The notes under the pieces: generated by a model | Databases searched by the model: none | Told to the model about the DNA's origin: nothing | Seen by the model: the letters and a program-made list of their open reading frames with translations, nothing else | NCBI RefSeq assembly: GCF_001905385.1 | Contig: NZ_LIPF01000004.1 | Coordinates: 558,001 to 622,000, forward strand | Direction: 5' to 3' | DNA from: Streptomyces sp. CB02414 | Lineage (GTDB): Bacteria; Actinomycetota; Actinomycetes; Streptomycetales; Streptomycetaceae | DNA: 64,000 nucleotides | Translations under genes and position numbers: made by a program | Shown here: piece after piece, positions 25,791 to 35,106 of the stretch | How the letters are laid out: the number at the start of each line of letters is the position of its first letter | Numbering within the stretch: position 1 is the first letter of the stretch

Positions 25791-27320
25791 TCACTTGGCG
25801 GGGGAGTAGTTGTAGATCGACGGGACGGCCATGCCGGACTGCGGGTGGACGGTCACCGTGCCGTCCGAGACGTGCAGGTAGCTCATCCGGTAGAAGGGCA
25901 CGAACCACCCCTGCTTCACCAGGTGCTCGTTGAGGGAACGCACGGCGGTCCCGGCCTGTTCGGCGGTGCCGGACTGGACGCGCGCGACCAGTTCCCGCAC
26001 GGTGGCGTCGGTGGTGCCGAACATGTTGAAGGCGCCCGGGTTGACGAGTTCGTCGACCACGACCCAGTCCGACGAGGACTGGCCGATGTTCATGACCATG
26101 CCGGAGTACGCGCGGTCGGTGAACACCTTCCGCACGGCCGAGGCACCGTCGAGGTCGTCCCAGACCAGCTTCACCCCGACGGCCTCGAAGTCGGCGGTCA
26201 GCGAGGCGGCGAGCGCGTCGTTGACGATGGCGGAGATCCGGGGAAGCTTCAGCGTGAACCCGTCGGCGTGGCCCGCCGCCCGCAGCAGTTCCCTGGCCCG
26301 GTCGGGGTCGTGGGCGTAGTACGTGTCGAGTTCCTCCGCGTAACCGCGGGTGTCGGGGCCGAAGACCTGCGAGGTGATCTCGCCGCGGTTCTGGCGGATG
26401 GCCCGGAGCATCGTCTCGCGGTCGACGGCGAGGTTGAGCGCCTGGCGGACGCGGGCGTCCTTGAGCGCGGGCGTCAGTGCTCCGCCCCGGTCGAAGAGCA
26501 GCAGTCCCTGGAAGTCGAACTCCTGCTTCGTCGTCTTCATCCGCGGGTCGGACTCGATGCTGATCTGCTGGTCGGCGCTCTGCAGGAGGGCGGCGTTCAC
26601 CTGGCCGGTCTTCAGGCCGTTGACGATCGCCGTCTCGTTGTCGAAGAAGCTCATCGTCAGCGTCTCGTACGGCAGCTCCTCGCCCCAGTAGTCGGGGTTG
26701 CGCTGGTAGACCCACTTGGTGCCGATCGTGGTCTTCGCCTTGTCCAGGCGGTAGGGGCCGGTGCCGTCGGGGGTCGTCTTGAGGCTGTCGCCCTTGCCGA
26801 ACGCGGCCGGGTTGGCCATCAGGCCGGCCGCGTCGCTCAGGTAGAAGAGCATGGCGGGATTGGGCTGCTTCAGCTTGAGCGTGGCGTGGGAGGCGTCCTT
26901 CACCTCCACCGCCTCCAGGTCCTTCAGCCACTTGGCGTCGGCCCCGCCGCCCTTCTTGAAACGCTCCATGTTCGCTTTGACGGCCGCCGCGTCGAAGGCG
27001 GTGCCGTCGGCGAACTTCACGTCCTCGCGCAGGGTGAGGGCGAGTTCCGTGCGGTCCGCGTTGTACTTCCAGGCGGTGGCGAGCATGGGCCGGAACTCAC
27101 CGTCCGGCTCGCGCTTGACGAGGGTGTCGTACGTCGCCTGGAAGAACGGCAGGGCGCTGCCGACGGCCTGGGCGGGGTCGAGGCTCTGCGGGAACGTCAT
27201 GGTCGCGATGTTCAGCGTCGACGAACCACTGCCCGTGGTGCCGGCGCCGCTGCATCCCGCGACGGCGAGGGTCGCCGCCAGACAAGCGGCCGCGGCCCCG
27301 GTTCGGTTGCTTCTGGTCAT
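25791..27320 (-). CDS. family 5 extracellular solute-binding lipoprotein
   Basis: A 509-residue lipoprotein. The signal peptide ends in a lipobox (LAVAGC, Cys near residue 23), followed by a Gly/Ser linker. The body has the family 5 landmarks: TLNIATMTFPQSLDPA near the start, WKYNADRTELALTLREDVKF, and VRQALNLAVDRETML. It captures the ligand for the downstream DppBCDF-like importer. Family 5 proteins bind peptides but also sugars and metals, so the nearby glycosidase regulon leaves an oligosaccharide ligand possible. The ATG at 27320 has GGAG upstream. Confidence 0.9.
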   Translation of the reverse strand: MTRSNRTGAAAACLAATLAVAGCSGAGTTGSGSSTLNIATMTFPQSLDPAQAVGSALPFFQATYDTLVKREPDGEFRPMLATAWKYNADRTELALTLREDVKFADGTAFDAAAVKANMERFKKGGGADAKWLKDLEAVEVKDASHATLKLKQPNPAMLFYLSDAAGLMANPAAFGKGDSLKTTPDGTGPYRLDKAKTTIGTKWVYQRNPDYWGEELPYETLTMSFFDNETAIVNGLKTGQVNAALLQSADQQISIESDPRMKTTKQEFDFQGLLLFDRGGALTPALKDARVRQALNLAVDRETMLRAIRQNRGEITSQVFGPDTRGYAEELDTYYAHDPDRARELLRAAGHADGFTLKLPRISAIVNDALAASLTADFEAVGVKLVWDDLDGASAVRKVFTDRAYSGMVMNIGQSSSDWVVVDELVNPGAFNMFGTTDATVRELVARVQSGTAEQAGTAVRSLNEHLVKQGWFVPFYRMSYLHVSDGTVTVHPQSGMAVPSIYNYSPAK

Positions 27321-27390
27321 GAGGATCGCTCCGTGTGGAGAGCCGGGGAGGGACGTCCCGGACGAGATGGGCGGTGAGCTTAGCCGCAGA

Positions 27391-27408
27391 ACTAACCACT
27401 TGGTAGGT
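27391..27408. promoter_or_regulatory. putative TetR operator for the ABC transporter locus
   Basis: The site ACTAACCACTTGGTAGGT reads as ACnnACCA-nn-TGGTnnGT, a dyad with perfect outer and inner half-arms. It lies between the divergent binding-protein (starts 27320) and TetR (starts 27524) genes and is the best operator candidate there. Confidence 0.5.
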
Positions 27409-27523
27409 TTCTGTCGGCGGAAGGCGGTCGGCCGGGGCGGCCGGCTGGTAACTTCCGGGAGCGAAGCGGGGCTGCCGGGGCACTCCCGTGACGCACCGGA
27501 GCCGACGGCAGGAGCCCGCTGAA

Positions 27524-28165
27524 GTGAGCGCACGACCCGAGGACGCCCCGCGGCGCCTCTCCAAGGGCGAGCGGACGCGGGCCCGCGTCCTGGACTCCGC
27601 CACCGAACTGTTCTCCCGGTCGGGCTTCAACGCCGTGTCGCTGCGGGACATCGCCGCCCACGCGGGGCTGACCCACGCCGGCGTCCTGCACCACTTCCCC
27701 GGCAAGGAGTCGCTGCTGACCGCGGTGCTGGGCCGCCGCGACCGGACCGACGCGCAGTCGGTGTTTCCCGGCATCACCCATCCCGGCGCACCCGAACCCG
27801 ACCCGGCCGAGCGGCTGCGCGCACTGGTCGGTCTGGTCGCCCGCAACGCCTCGACCCCGGGCCTCGTGGCGCTCTACGCCAAGCTGTCCGCCGAGGCCAC
27901 CGATCCGGGGCACCCGGCCCACCACTACTTCCGCGAGCGCTACCGGGTCCTGCGGGAGGAACTGACCGTCCTCGTCGAGGCGCTGAGGGCGCCGGGTGAT
28001 CCGCCGACGACCCCCGAACCGGCGGTCGTCGCCCGGCAACTGCTGGCGCTGATGGACGGCTTGCAGACCCAGTGGCTGCTGGAACCGGAAGCCGTGGACA
28101 TGGAGGACCTGGTCCGTGACTACCTGGTCCGCGTCGGACTCCGGCCCGAGGAGGGCGGGTCCTGA
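27524..28165 (+). CDS. TetR-family regulator, probable regulator of the ABC importer
   Basis: A 213-residue TetR protein. The HTH is SLRDIAAHAGLTHAGVLHHF (about residues 37-56). The C-terminal domain has a pattern, TPGLVALYAKLSAEATDPGH then HHYFRERYRVLREEL, that is also present in the TetR protein at 32956-33534, so the two are paralogues. I chose GTG 27524, which has GGAG nine bases upstream; GTG 27488 would add 12 residues and lacks a ribosome site. It is divergent from the importer operon. Confidence 0.85.
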   Translation: MSARPEDAPRRLSKGERTRARVLDSATELFSRSGFNAVSLRDIAAHAGLTHAGVLHHFPGKESLLTAVLGRRDRTDAQSVFPGITHPGAPEPDPAERLRALVGLVARNASTPGLVALYAKLSAEATDPGHPAHHYFRERYRVLREELTVLVEALRAPGDPPTTPEPAVVARQLLALMDGLQTQWLLEPEAVDMEDLVRDYLVRVGLRPEEGGS

Positions 28166-28180
28166 GCCGGCGTCAGCCGG
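28166..28180. terminator. possible convergent terminator
   Basis: CCGGC-GTCA-GCCGG, a 5-base stem with a 4-base loop, lies between the convergent TetR and SGNH-hydrolase stops and includes the latter stop in its loop. Short and only suggestive. Confidence 0.3.
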
Positions 28181-29090
28181 TGAGGGCGGCGAGAACGGCA
28201 TCGGCCGTACTCCGGTGCCCGGCGGCGTTGGGGTGGAATCCGGCCGCCGCCGCGGTCTCCTCCGGTTCGATCCAGCGCACGCCCGCCGGCCTGCACACAT
28301 CGTGTCCGACCGAGGGACCGTAGGCGTCGGCGAAACCGGCGCCGTGCAGCGAGGCCTGCCGTGCCAGCACGGTGTTGAGCTGCTTCGTCCTGTCCCGGAG
28401 CCAGGGGAAGTCGCCCTCGGCGAGCGCGACCGTCTCCCGGCACGCGGAGCCGTCGTCCGGGAAGATCGCCGGGTACCCGACCAGGAGGACCCGGGCCTGC
28501 GGGGAGCGGGCGTGGATCTCTTCGAGGACGGCGTCGAGGCGTGGTGCGACGGCCTCGATGCGGGAGCCGATCTCGTCGGATCCCCAGAGTGTGTAGCTCT
28601 GCTTGCACGGTGCGCCCTGCGGGGCCAGGTAGCCCAGGAGTACGCACCGCGTGATGACCCCGGTCAGGTCGAGGTCGTTGCCGCCGATGCCCAGCGTCAC
28701 CAGCGTGGTGTCGGGGCGCAGGGCGTCGAGCTGCGGCGGGACGGAGTCCTGAGGTGCCGTCAGGTGGCTGGTGGCGGCGCCCGCGCAGGTCACGTCGGTG
28801 AAGGAGGCGGCCTCCGTCGCCCGGGCGACCAGGGTGGGGTAGTTGGCCGAGGAGCGTCCGCAGGCCGGGTCGGTCGGTTCGGGGATTCCGAGTCCGGAGC
28901 TGAAGGAGTCGCCGAGCGCCACGTAGCGCACCTCGGCGGTGTTCTGCCCGGCCGCCGGCGGCGGTGCGGGTGCCGCGGAGGCGCCCGTGGCGGTGCAGAC
29001 CAGTGCGGTCAGGGCCGCGGTGACGGTGGCCGCGCGCTGTGTCGTGCGTCTTCCGGGGGGTGCGCCGGCCGGCGGGCTGGAGGGGGGCAT
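28173..29090 (-). CDS. secreted SGNH/GDSL-family esterase or lipase
   Basis: A 305-residue exported hydrolase. An Arg-containing signal peptide (RRTTQRAATVTAALTALVCT, cleaved near residue 40) precedes an SGNH fold. Block I is YVALGDSFSSG with the nucleophile Ser, block III is GIGGND, and the C-terminal GFHPNAAGH supplies the catalytic His. Six Cys residues in the mature part could form disulfides, as in streptomycete secreted lipases and esterases. ATG 29090 is preceded by AGAGGA. Its promoter contains the 24-base operator shared with the glycosidase genes, so it is probably in the same regulon. Confidence 0.88.
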   Translation of the reverse strand: MPPSSPPAGAPPGRRTTQRAATVTAALTALVCTATGASAAPAPPPAAGQNTAEVRYVALGDSFSSGLGIPEPTDPACGRSSANYPTLVARATEAASFTDVTCAGAATSHLTAPQDSVPPQLDALRPDTTLVTLGIGGNDLDLTGVITRCVLLGYLAPQGAPCKQSYTLWGSDEIGSRIEAVAPRLDAVLEEIHARSPQARVLLVGYPAIFPDDGSACRETVALAEGDFPWLRDRTKQLNTVLARQASLHGAGFADAYGPSVGHDVCRPAGVRWIEPEETAAAAGFHPNAAGHRSTADAVLAALTG

Positions 29091-29124
29091 GGCGGTTCCT
29101 CTGTTCGGCGGTGAGGGAAGGTGC

Positions 29125-29158
29125 GAAAACCGTACGGTGATCGGTTTCTGGTCGTCAA
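29125..29158 (-). promoter_or_regulatory. SGNH-hydrolase promoter with TetR-type operator, site 1
   Basis: Read on the minus strand, TTGACG (29153-29158) and TACGGT (29129-29134) are separated by 18 bases and fit -35 and -10 boxes. The operator at 29125-29148 overlies them: AAACCG-N9-CGGTTT, with perfect arms. A bound repressor would cover the spacer and -10. Confidence 0.7.
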
Positions 29159-29220
29159 TAGGCCGCGCGGCACCGCTTCCCGGCGCCCGCGCCGCCCGGC
29201 TACCGGCAAGTAGACAACCC

Positions 29221-29253
29221 TTGACAGTAAAAACCGATCAACTTACGTTTTTT
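29221..29253 (+). promoter_or_regulatory. GH3 operon promoter with TetR-type operator, site 2
   Basis: TTGACA (29221-29226), a 17-base spacer, and TACGTT (29244-29249) form a clear promoter. The operator, AAAACCG-N9-CGTTTTT at 29230-29253, fills the spacer and covers the -10. Transcription would begin near 29256, giving a leader of about 68 bases before the GH3 gene. Confidence 0.75.
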
Positions 29254-29323
29254 GCGCCTCTCCCGACCGGACTCCCGGTTCACCCGTACTCGCCTGTATC
29301 ACCGAAGCCGAATAGGTGCGCGT

Positions 29324-31654
29324 ATGACCCAGCAGATCCCGACCGGCGCGCATGCGACCGAGCGGTACCCGTCCACGCCGTCCCTCTCCACGGCCGACAA
29401 GGCCTCCCTGACCAGCGGCGCGGGCGACTTCGTCACGACGGGGCTCGCCGCGGCCGGCGTCCCCGCCGTCACCCTGTCCGACGGCCCCCACGGTCTGCGG
29501 CTACCTAAGGAGAGCGGCGACGGCGGCCAGTTCGACCTGCACAGCGCCGCACCCGCGACCTGCTTCCCGCCGGCCGTGGCCCTGGGCAGCGGCTGGGACC
29601 CCCAGCTCGTCCACCGCGTCGCCGGCGCGATCGCCGCCGAGGCGTCCGCGCATGGCGTGCACGTGGTGCTCGGACCGGGAATCAACATCAAGCGGTCGCC
29701 GCTGTGCGGACGCAACTTCGAGTACTTCTCGGAAGACCCGCTGCTCACCGCCGAGCTCGGCGGCGCCATGGTCCGCGGGCTGCAGGAGGCGGGTGTCGGC
29801 GCGGCGCTCAAGCACTACGCGGCCAACAACCAGGAGACCGACCGCATGCGCGTGAGCGCCGACGTGGACGAGCGCCCCCTGCGCGAGATCTACCTGCGCG
29901 CCTTCGAACGCATCGTGCGCCGTGACCGTCCGTGGTCCGTCATGGCCTCGTACAACGCGGTCAACGGTGTGCCGTTGTCGGAGAACGCGCGGCTGCTCAC
30001 CGACATCCTGCGCACCGAGTGGGGCTTCGACGGCATCGTGATGTCCGACTGGGGCGCGGTCCGTGACCGGGTCGCCGCGCTGCGCGCCGGCCTCGACCTC
30101 CAGATGCCGGGCACCGGCGGACGCACCGACCGGGACGTCGCCGCCGCGGTGGACGACGGCGACCTCGACGAGGCAGTGCTGGACCAGGCGGTCGACCGCC
30201 TGGTCCGCTTCGCCCGGCGGGCCGCGGACGGGAAGCGGGCCGACAGCGCGCCGGCGGACGGCGGGTTCTCCGCCGAGGAACACCACCGGCTGGCCGGTGA
30301 GGCCGCCGACCGGTGCGTGGTGCTGCTGAAGAACGACGCCGGGCTGCTGCCCCTCGACCGCTCCTCGGGCACCGTGGCCGTCATCGGCGAGCTGGCCCGC
30401 ACCCCCCGCTACCAGGGCGCCGGCAGCTCCCAGGTGACGCCCACCCGCCTCGACACGCCCTTGGAGTGCCTGCGGCGGCTCGCCGACGGCGTCCGCGTGG
30501 AGTTCGCCCCGGGCTATGCCCTCTCCGGCGACGAGGACACGGGCGGAGCGGCAGCCGACGAAGCGGTACGGCTGGCAGCCGGGAGCGACACCGTGGTGCT
30601 CTTCGCCGGCCTGGCCGCACAGGACGAGTCGGAGGGCTTCGACCGCACCCACATCGACCTGCCCGCCGGCCAACTGCGCCTGCTGGAGCGCGTCCGCGCC
30701 GTCAACGACCGCGTGTGCGTGGTGCTGTCCAACGGCGGAGTGGTGCGTACGTCGCCCTGGCACGAGACGGTTCCCGCCGTGGTCGAGGGCTGGCTGCTCG
30801 GCCAGGCCGGCGGGGGCGCCCTGGCCCGGGTGCTGTTCGGTGAGGTCAATCCGTCCGGGAAGCTGGCCGAGACGATCCCGCTGCGCCTGGCGGACTGCCC
30901 CAGCCACCTGTCCTTCCCCGGAGAGGAGGGCCGGGTCCGCTACGGCGAGGGCGTGTTCGCCGGATACCGCGGCTACGACGCCGCCGGCCGTGAGGTCGCC
31001 TTCCCGTTCGGCCACGGGCTGTCCTACACGACGTTCGCCTACTCCGGCCTGCGCGTGGACGTGAGTGAGGACGGTGCGGCGGTCACCGTGACGGTGACCG
31101 TCACCAACACCGGTGACCGGACCGGCCGGGAGGTGGTCCAGGTCTACAGCGCGGGACCGGCGGACTCCGAGGTCGCCAGGCCCCCGAGGGAACTGCGCGG
31201 CTTCGCCTCGGTGACCCTGGCCCCGGGGGAGAGCCGGGAGGCCGTGGTGGAACTGGCTCGCGCCGACCTGGCCCACTACAGCGCACGCGAGGGCGGCTGG
31301 CGGGTCGAGGGCGGTGTCCACCGCATCGACGTCGGCTCCTCGTCACGCGACGTACGGCAGTGGGCCGAGGTGGTGCTGGACGGGGATCCCTCACGGCTGT
31401 GGCTGACCGGGCGCAACTCGCTCGCGGAGTGGCTGCGCCATCCCGTGGGCGGACCGCTGCTGGCACGACGGTTCGCACGTGCGCGGGGCGGCGACGCCGG
31501 ACCGGGCGCCATGGACGACCCCGTGATGCGGCGCTTCCTCGCCGGCGTGCCGCTCGACGTGATCTCCGAGTTCCCGCAGAGCCCGGTGACGCCCGAGGAC
31601 GTGGCGGACCTGGCCGCCGAGGCCGACGCCGCTTCGCGCGGCACCTCCCGGTGA
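29324..31654 (+). CDS. glycoside hydrolase family 3 (beta-glucosidase type)
   Basis: A 776-residue intracellular glycosidase with no signal peptide. The N-terminal barrel shows VTLSDGPHGLR, GRNFEYFSEDPLL and ALKHYAANNQETDR. The nucleophile Asp is in GIVMSDWG (near residue 242). The alpha/beta sandwich domain follows (DRCVVLLKNDAGLLPL, then GAGSSQVTP), and a fibronectin III-like domain covers about residues 570-660. It should release terminal beta-linked sugars from imported glycosides. The start is ATG 29324, downstream of the promoter at 29221. Its stop overlaps the next gene's GTG (GTGA). Confidence 0.9.
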   Translation: MTQQIPTGAHATERYPSTPSLSTADKASLTSGAGDFVTTGLAAAGVPAVTLSDGPHGLRLPKESGDGGQFDLHSAAPATCFPPAVALGSGWDPQLVHRVAGAIAAEASAHGVHVVLGPGINIKRSPLCGRNFEYFSEDPLLTAELGGAMVRGLQEAGVGAALKHYAANNQETDRMRVSADVDERPLREIYLRAFERIVRRDRPWSVMASYNAVNGVPLSENARLLTDILRTEWGFDGIVMSDWGAVRDRVAALRAGLDLQMPGTGGRTDRDVAAAVDDGDLDEAVLDQAVDRLVRFARRAADGKRADSAPADGGFSAEEHHRLAGEAADRCVVLLKNDAGLLPLDRSSGTVAVIGELARTPRYQGAGSSQVTPTRLDTPLECLRRLADGVRVEFAPGYALSGDEDTGGAAADEAVRLAAGSDTVVLFAGLAAQDESEGFDRTHIDLPAGQLRLLERVRAVNDRVCVVLSNGGVVRTSPWHETVPAVVEGWLLGQAGGGALARVLFGEVNPSGKLAETIPLRLADCPSHLSFPGEEGRVRYGEGVFAGYRGYDAAGREVAFPFGHGLSYTTFAYSGLRVDVSEDGAAVTVTVTVTNTGDRTGREVVQVYSAGPADSEVARPPRELRGFASVTLAPGESREAVVELARADLAHYSAREGGWRVEGGVHRIDVGSSSRDVRQWAEVVLDGDPSRLWLTGRNSLAEWLRHPVGGPLLARRFARARGGDAGPGAMDDPVMRRFLAGVPLDVISEFPQSPVTPEDVADLAAEADAASRGTSR

Positions 31655-32871
31655 CCGCCGAAGCGGCGGTGCACGGCAGCGTGCGGCCGGGGTGGGAGGC
31701 GGTGCGCGAAGCCTTCGCCCACGCACAGGCGGACGACCCCGGTGCCGCTCAACTGGCCGTCCACCACGCGGGCCGGCCGGTGGTCGACCTGTGGACCCGG
31801 TCCACGGCGGCCACGGCCGGACGGCCCTTCGGCCCGGACTCGGTCACCGTGCTGATGTCCGTCTCCAAAGCGATGACGGCCACCTGCGCCCATCTCCTCG
31901 CCCAGCGCGGCCGGCTCGACCTGGCGGCGCCCGTCGCCCGCTACTGGCCGGAGTTCCGCGCGGCGGGCAAGGCGCACACCACCGTGGCCGACCTGCTCGC
32001 CCACCGCGCGGGACTGCCCGCCTTCACCGACGACCCGGCGGGCACCGGACTGCCGGGTCTGCTCGACTGGAACGCCCGCGTCCGCGGCCTGGCGGCGATG
32101 CGGCCGCTGTGGGAGCCCGGAACGGCGTACCACTACCACGCCCTCACCCATGGCCACCTGGTCGGCGAGGTGGTCCGCCGGGTGGCGGGCGCGGGCATCG
32201 GAACCTACTTCGCCCGTGAGGTGGCCGGACCACTGGGGCTGGACCTTTGGATGGGCCTGCCGCGGTCGGCCGAGCGCCGGTTCGTGCGGCAGTCCGCCCT
32301 CCGGCCCGCGCCGGGCGCCGAGCAGATCGACGCGGCGATCGGCCGCCTCGGCCTCACGCCCGACGACCGGACGGCCCGGTTCCTCAGCGCCTCGGCCCGT
32401 GAACTGGCCGTTGCCGTCGCGGCGTTCGACACACGCCGGGGGAGGGCAGCCGAGATCCCCGCGGCGGGCGGCATCGGTGACGCCCGGTCGCTGTCGCGGC
32501 TCTACGCGGCGCTCGTCGGCGAGGTCGACGGCGTACGGCTGTTGTCCGCGGCCACGGTCGGCCGGGCCCGGGCTCCGCACACCGATCACCTTCCGCCGCC
32601 GGGTCCGCTGCACCGGTTCGACGGACCGGACAGGTCCCGCTTCGGCCTCGGCTTCGAGCTGCCCCGCCCCGGTGAACCGCTCCTCGGCGAGGGCCCCTTC
32701 GGCCATGCCGGAGCGGGCGGACGGCTGGGCATGGCGCATCCCGAGAACCGCCTGGCGGTCGGCTACGTCTGCACGGCCATGTCCTGGGAGCCGTCGGCCG
32801 GCCCGGACCCGCGATGGCTGCCGTGGACCGAGGCGGTCCGGGAGGCCTCGGCCCGTGCCGGCCGAGCCTGA
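31651..32871 (+). CDS. serine hydrolase, beta-lactamase class C/family VIII esterase type
   Basis: A 406-residue cytosolic enzyme. The S-x-x-K motif is Ser70-Val-Ser-Lys73 in MSVSKAMTA. The second-motif Tyr lies in AYHYHALTHGHLVGEVVRR (near residue 162), and FGHAGAGGRLG near the C-terminus stands in for the third motif. These features fit EstB-like esterases more than true beta-lactamases. GTG 31651 overlaps the GH3 stop, so the two are co-translated. A likely role is to remove acyl groups from the glycosides cleaved by its partner (inference). Confidence 0.85.
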   Translation: MTAEAAVHGSVRPGWEAVREAFAHAQADDPGAAQLAVHHAGRPVVDLWTRSTAATAGRPFGPDSVTVLMSVSKAMTATCAHLLAQRGRLDLAAPVARYWPEFRAAGKAHTTVADLLAHRAGLPAFTDDPAGTGLPGLLDWNARVRGLAAMRPLWEPGTAYHYHALTHGHLVGEVVRRVAGAGIGTYFAREVAGPLGLDLWMGLPRSAERRFVRQSALRPAPGAEQIDAAIGRLGLTPDDRTARFLSASARELAVAVAAFDTRRGRAAEIPAAGGIGDARSLSRLYAALVGEVDGVRLLSAATVGRARAPHTDHLPPPGPLHRFDGPDRSRFGLGFELPRPGEPLLGEGPFGHAGAGGRLGMAHPENRLAVGYVCTAMSWEPSAGPDPRWLPWTEAVREASARAGRA

Positions 32872-32955
32872 CACGGGCCCGGCGGTACCGGAGGGCGTGG
32901 GGGGAACCCGGACCGGGCCACGCCACCACGCCCTTCCCGCACCCGCCGGCCGCGC

Positions 32956-33534
32956 TCAGTCCTCCCGGTCCCGGGCGAGCAGACGCATCACGTCGTCGAT
33001 CGGCTGCTCCATGTCGGTGGACCGGTCGATGAGCCACTGCAACTGGATGCCGTCGGCCACCGCCAGCAGCAGCACCGCCAGCCGTTCGGGCGGAACGACG
33101 GTCGTCATGGAGCCTTCGTCCATCCGCTTGCGCACGTACCCGGCCACCCGTTCCCGCAGCACCGGGTAGCGCTCGGCGAAGTGCGCGTGCGCCGGGTGCT
33201 CCGTGTCGCTGGCGGCCGCCGCCATGGACACGAACAGCTCCACCAGACCGGGGGTCCGGGCACCCTCACGAATGATCTCCCGGTAGCTCTCGGGGCTGGT
33301 GCGCTCGTCCTGCCGCCGGCGGGCGGTCTCGTCGCGCATGCGCAGCACCTGGGTGAGCAGGTCCTCCTTGGAGTCGAAGTAGTGCATCAGCCCGGGGAGG
33401 CTGAGATTGCACCGGGCGGCCACCTTGCGCAGCGAGGTCCCCCGGTATCCCTCGGCCGCGAAGATCTCCAGCGCCGCGTGCAGGATCTCGCCGCGCTTCG
33501 CCTCGCCCTTCTCGTACGGGCCCCGTTTCGCCAT
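32956..33534 (-). CDS. TetR-family regulator, probable repressor of the glycosidase regulon
   Basis: A 192-residue TetR protein beginning MAKRGPYEKGEAKRGEILHA. The HTH is SLRKVAARCNLSLPGLMHYF (about residues 33-52), and the C-terminal ligand domain contains TPGLVELFVSMAAAASDTEH. It is paralogous to the regulator at 27524. It lies 10 bases after the GH1 gene on the same strand, so it is made from the promoter that carries operator site 3 and could repress itself. It is the best candidate to bind the three 24-base operators at 29125, 29230 and 34875. Confidence 0.88.
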   Translation of the reverse strand: MAKRGPYEKGEAKRGEILHAALEIFAAEGYRGTSLRKVAARCNLSLPGLMHYFDSKEDLLTQVLRMRDETARRRQDERTSPESYREIIREGARTPGLVELFVSMAAAASDTEHPAHAHFAERYPVLRERVAGYVRKRMDEGSMTTVVPPERLAVLLLAVADGIQLQWLIDRSTDMEQPIDDVMRLLARDRED

Positions 33535-33544
33535 GCCGGTCAGC

Positions 33545-34816
33545 CTAACCCGCGTGGGCGACGCCGGCCGCCGCGGCGGGGGTGTCCGGCAGGCGCCCCG
33601 AGCGGGCCACCGAGCCCAGCCAGCGGGCCGAATCCTTGGGCCGGCGTGCGAAGGTCCGCGGATCGACGGCGATGAGTCCGAACCTCGGCCGGTAGGAGCC
33701 CCACTCGTAGTTGTCCAGGGCGCTCCAGTGCAGATAGCCGCGGACGTCCACGCCGTCGCGCAGGGCGGCGGCCAGGCTCGCCAGCGCCCTGCTGGTGTAG
33801 GAGACGCGCAACGCGTCGTCGTCGGTGGCGATGCCGTTCTCGGTGACCAGGATGGGCACACCGGGACCGACGACGGAGGCGGTGTGCCGTACCGCCTCCC
33901 CCAGGGCCTCGGGGTACACCTCCCAGCCGGTCAGCGTCTTCGCGGCGCCCGGCGGCACGGGCAGCGGACCGTCCGGACCGATCCGGTGCCGGGTGTACGC
34001 CTGTACGCCGATCCAGTCGTCCTCACGGGCGGCCTCCAGGAAGACGTTCTCCCGCGGGCCGGCGTACGCGGCGGCGATCTCCTCGGCGCCCGGCTCCGCC
34101 TGGTAGACCTGGTTGGCGACCGTCCACCCCACCCGCAGGTCCGGATCGGCGGCCTTGAGCGCGGAGAACGCCGCCCGGTGCGCGCGGACCAGCGCACGGG
34201 TGACGACGGCGTCCGGTTCCAGTGAGCCGGGGTCGAAGGCGACCGCCCCCGAGTGGTCACCGCCCCTGGCCGGCGTACGGTCCGCGGTGCGCAGCAGCGT
34301 GTGCATCAGGGCGACCATGTTCGGCTCGTTGATCGTGGCCACATGGCGCACGCCGGCCGACAGCACCTCGGCGGCCACCGCGGCGTACGCGGCGAAGAGT
34401 TCGGCCGACTCGGGCGAGGACCAGCCGCCGAGCTCGCTGAACCAGCGCGGCGAAGTGAAGTGGTGCAGTGTCACGACCGGTGTCAGCCCGCGTTCCAGGG
34501 CGCCGCGCACCATGGCCCGGTAGTGCGCCACGGCGGCGCGGGAGATCCGCCCGCGCTCCGGCTCCACGCGTGCCCACTCGATGCCGAACCGGTAGGCGTT
34601 GAAACCGAGTCCGCTCAGCAGGTCCATGTCCTGCGGCCAGCGGTGGAAGCTGTCGGCCGCGTCACCGCTGAGCTCGGCGACGGAGCTGTCGGACCGGTTC
34701 TCCATGGCCCACCAGTCGCTGGAGACGTTGTTCCCCTCGACCTGGTGGGCGGAGGTGGCGGCTCCCATGAGAAAGCCGCGCGGCAGCACGAGACCGGGCC
34801 CGGTCGTGGGTGTCAT
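33545..34816 (-). CDS. glycoside hydrolase family 1 (beta-glucosidase/glycosidase)
   Basis: A 423-residue cytosolic (beta/alpha)8 glycosidase. The family opening FLMGAATSAHQVEGNN is present. The acid/base Glu is in VATINEPNMVA (near residue 157) and the nucleophile Glu is in ILVTENGIATDD (near residue 325). YLHWSALDNYEWG and RFGLIAVD are the usual aglycone-side and C-terminal blocks. ATG 34816 follows GGAAGGAACCCC. It precedes the TetR gene in one operon and is preceded by operator site 3. The sugar and aglycone preference cannot be read. Confidence 0.92.
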   Translation of the reverse strand: MTPTTGPGLVLPRGFLMGAATSAHQVEGNNVSSDWWAMENRSDSSVAELSGDAADSFHRWPQDMDLLSGLGFNAYRFGIEWARVEPERGRISRAAVAHYRAMVRGALERGLTPVVTLHHFTSPRWFSELGGWSSPESAELFAAYAAVAAEVLSAGVRHVATINEPNMVALMHTLLRTADRTPARGGDHSGAVAFDPGSLEPDAVVTRALVRAHRAAFSALKAADPDLRVGWTVANQVYQAEPGAEEIAAAYAGPRENVFLEAAREDDWIGVQAYTRHRIGPDGPLPVPPGAAKTLTGWEVYPEALGEAVRHTASVVGPGVPILVTENGIATDDDALRVSYTSRALASLAAALRDGVDVRGYLHWSALDNYEWGSYRPRFGLIAVDPRTFARRPKDSARWLGSVARSGRLPDTPAAAAGVAHAG

Positions 34817-34874
34817 ACGGGGTTCCTTCCGCCTCGGAGCCAGGGGGGCGCGCGAGGGCGGGGCCGGACTCCAT

Positions 34875-34898
34875 GAAAAGCGTTCATCGATCGGTTTT
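34875..34898. promoter_or_regulatory. TetR-type operator site 3 between GH1 and GH20 genes
   Basis: Read on the minus strand the site is AAAACCG-N9-CGCTTTT, matching sites 1 and 2 over 24 bases. It is 59 bases upstream of the GH1 start and 209 bases upstream of the divergent GH20 start. The -35 and -10 boxes are less clear here; CTAACA is upstream on the GH1 strand. Confidence 0.65.
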
Positions 34899-35106
34899 CG
34901 TGTTAGCGTACAGGCGATGCCGCTCCGGCAGGAAGACGCACCGGACAGGAACCCTCCGGAACGGCCGCCGTCCCGCGGCCCCCGCCCACCTGACCGGGCG
35001 CCGGGGCCGAGGGTCCGGCGCGGACGGTGCCGCACCGGCCGGTGACCGCCGCTGCCGTCCGGGAGGGCCGTCCCACTCACCGCACGAGAGGCGTGGAGGA
35101 GAAAAC

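Noticed and set aside
31360..32871. Longer start for the serine hydrolase
   Set aside because: The extension overlaps the C-terminal part of the GH3 enzyme in another frame; GTG 31651 with a GTGA overlap is preferred.
31651..32871. Beta-lactamase resistance gene
   Set aside because: The S-x-x-K and Tyr motifs also fit family VIII esterases, and the gene is coupled to a GH3 glycosidase; antibiotic resistance is not supported.
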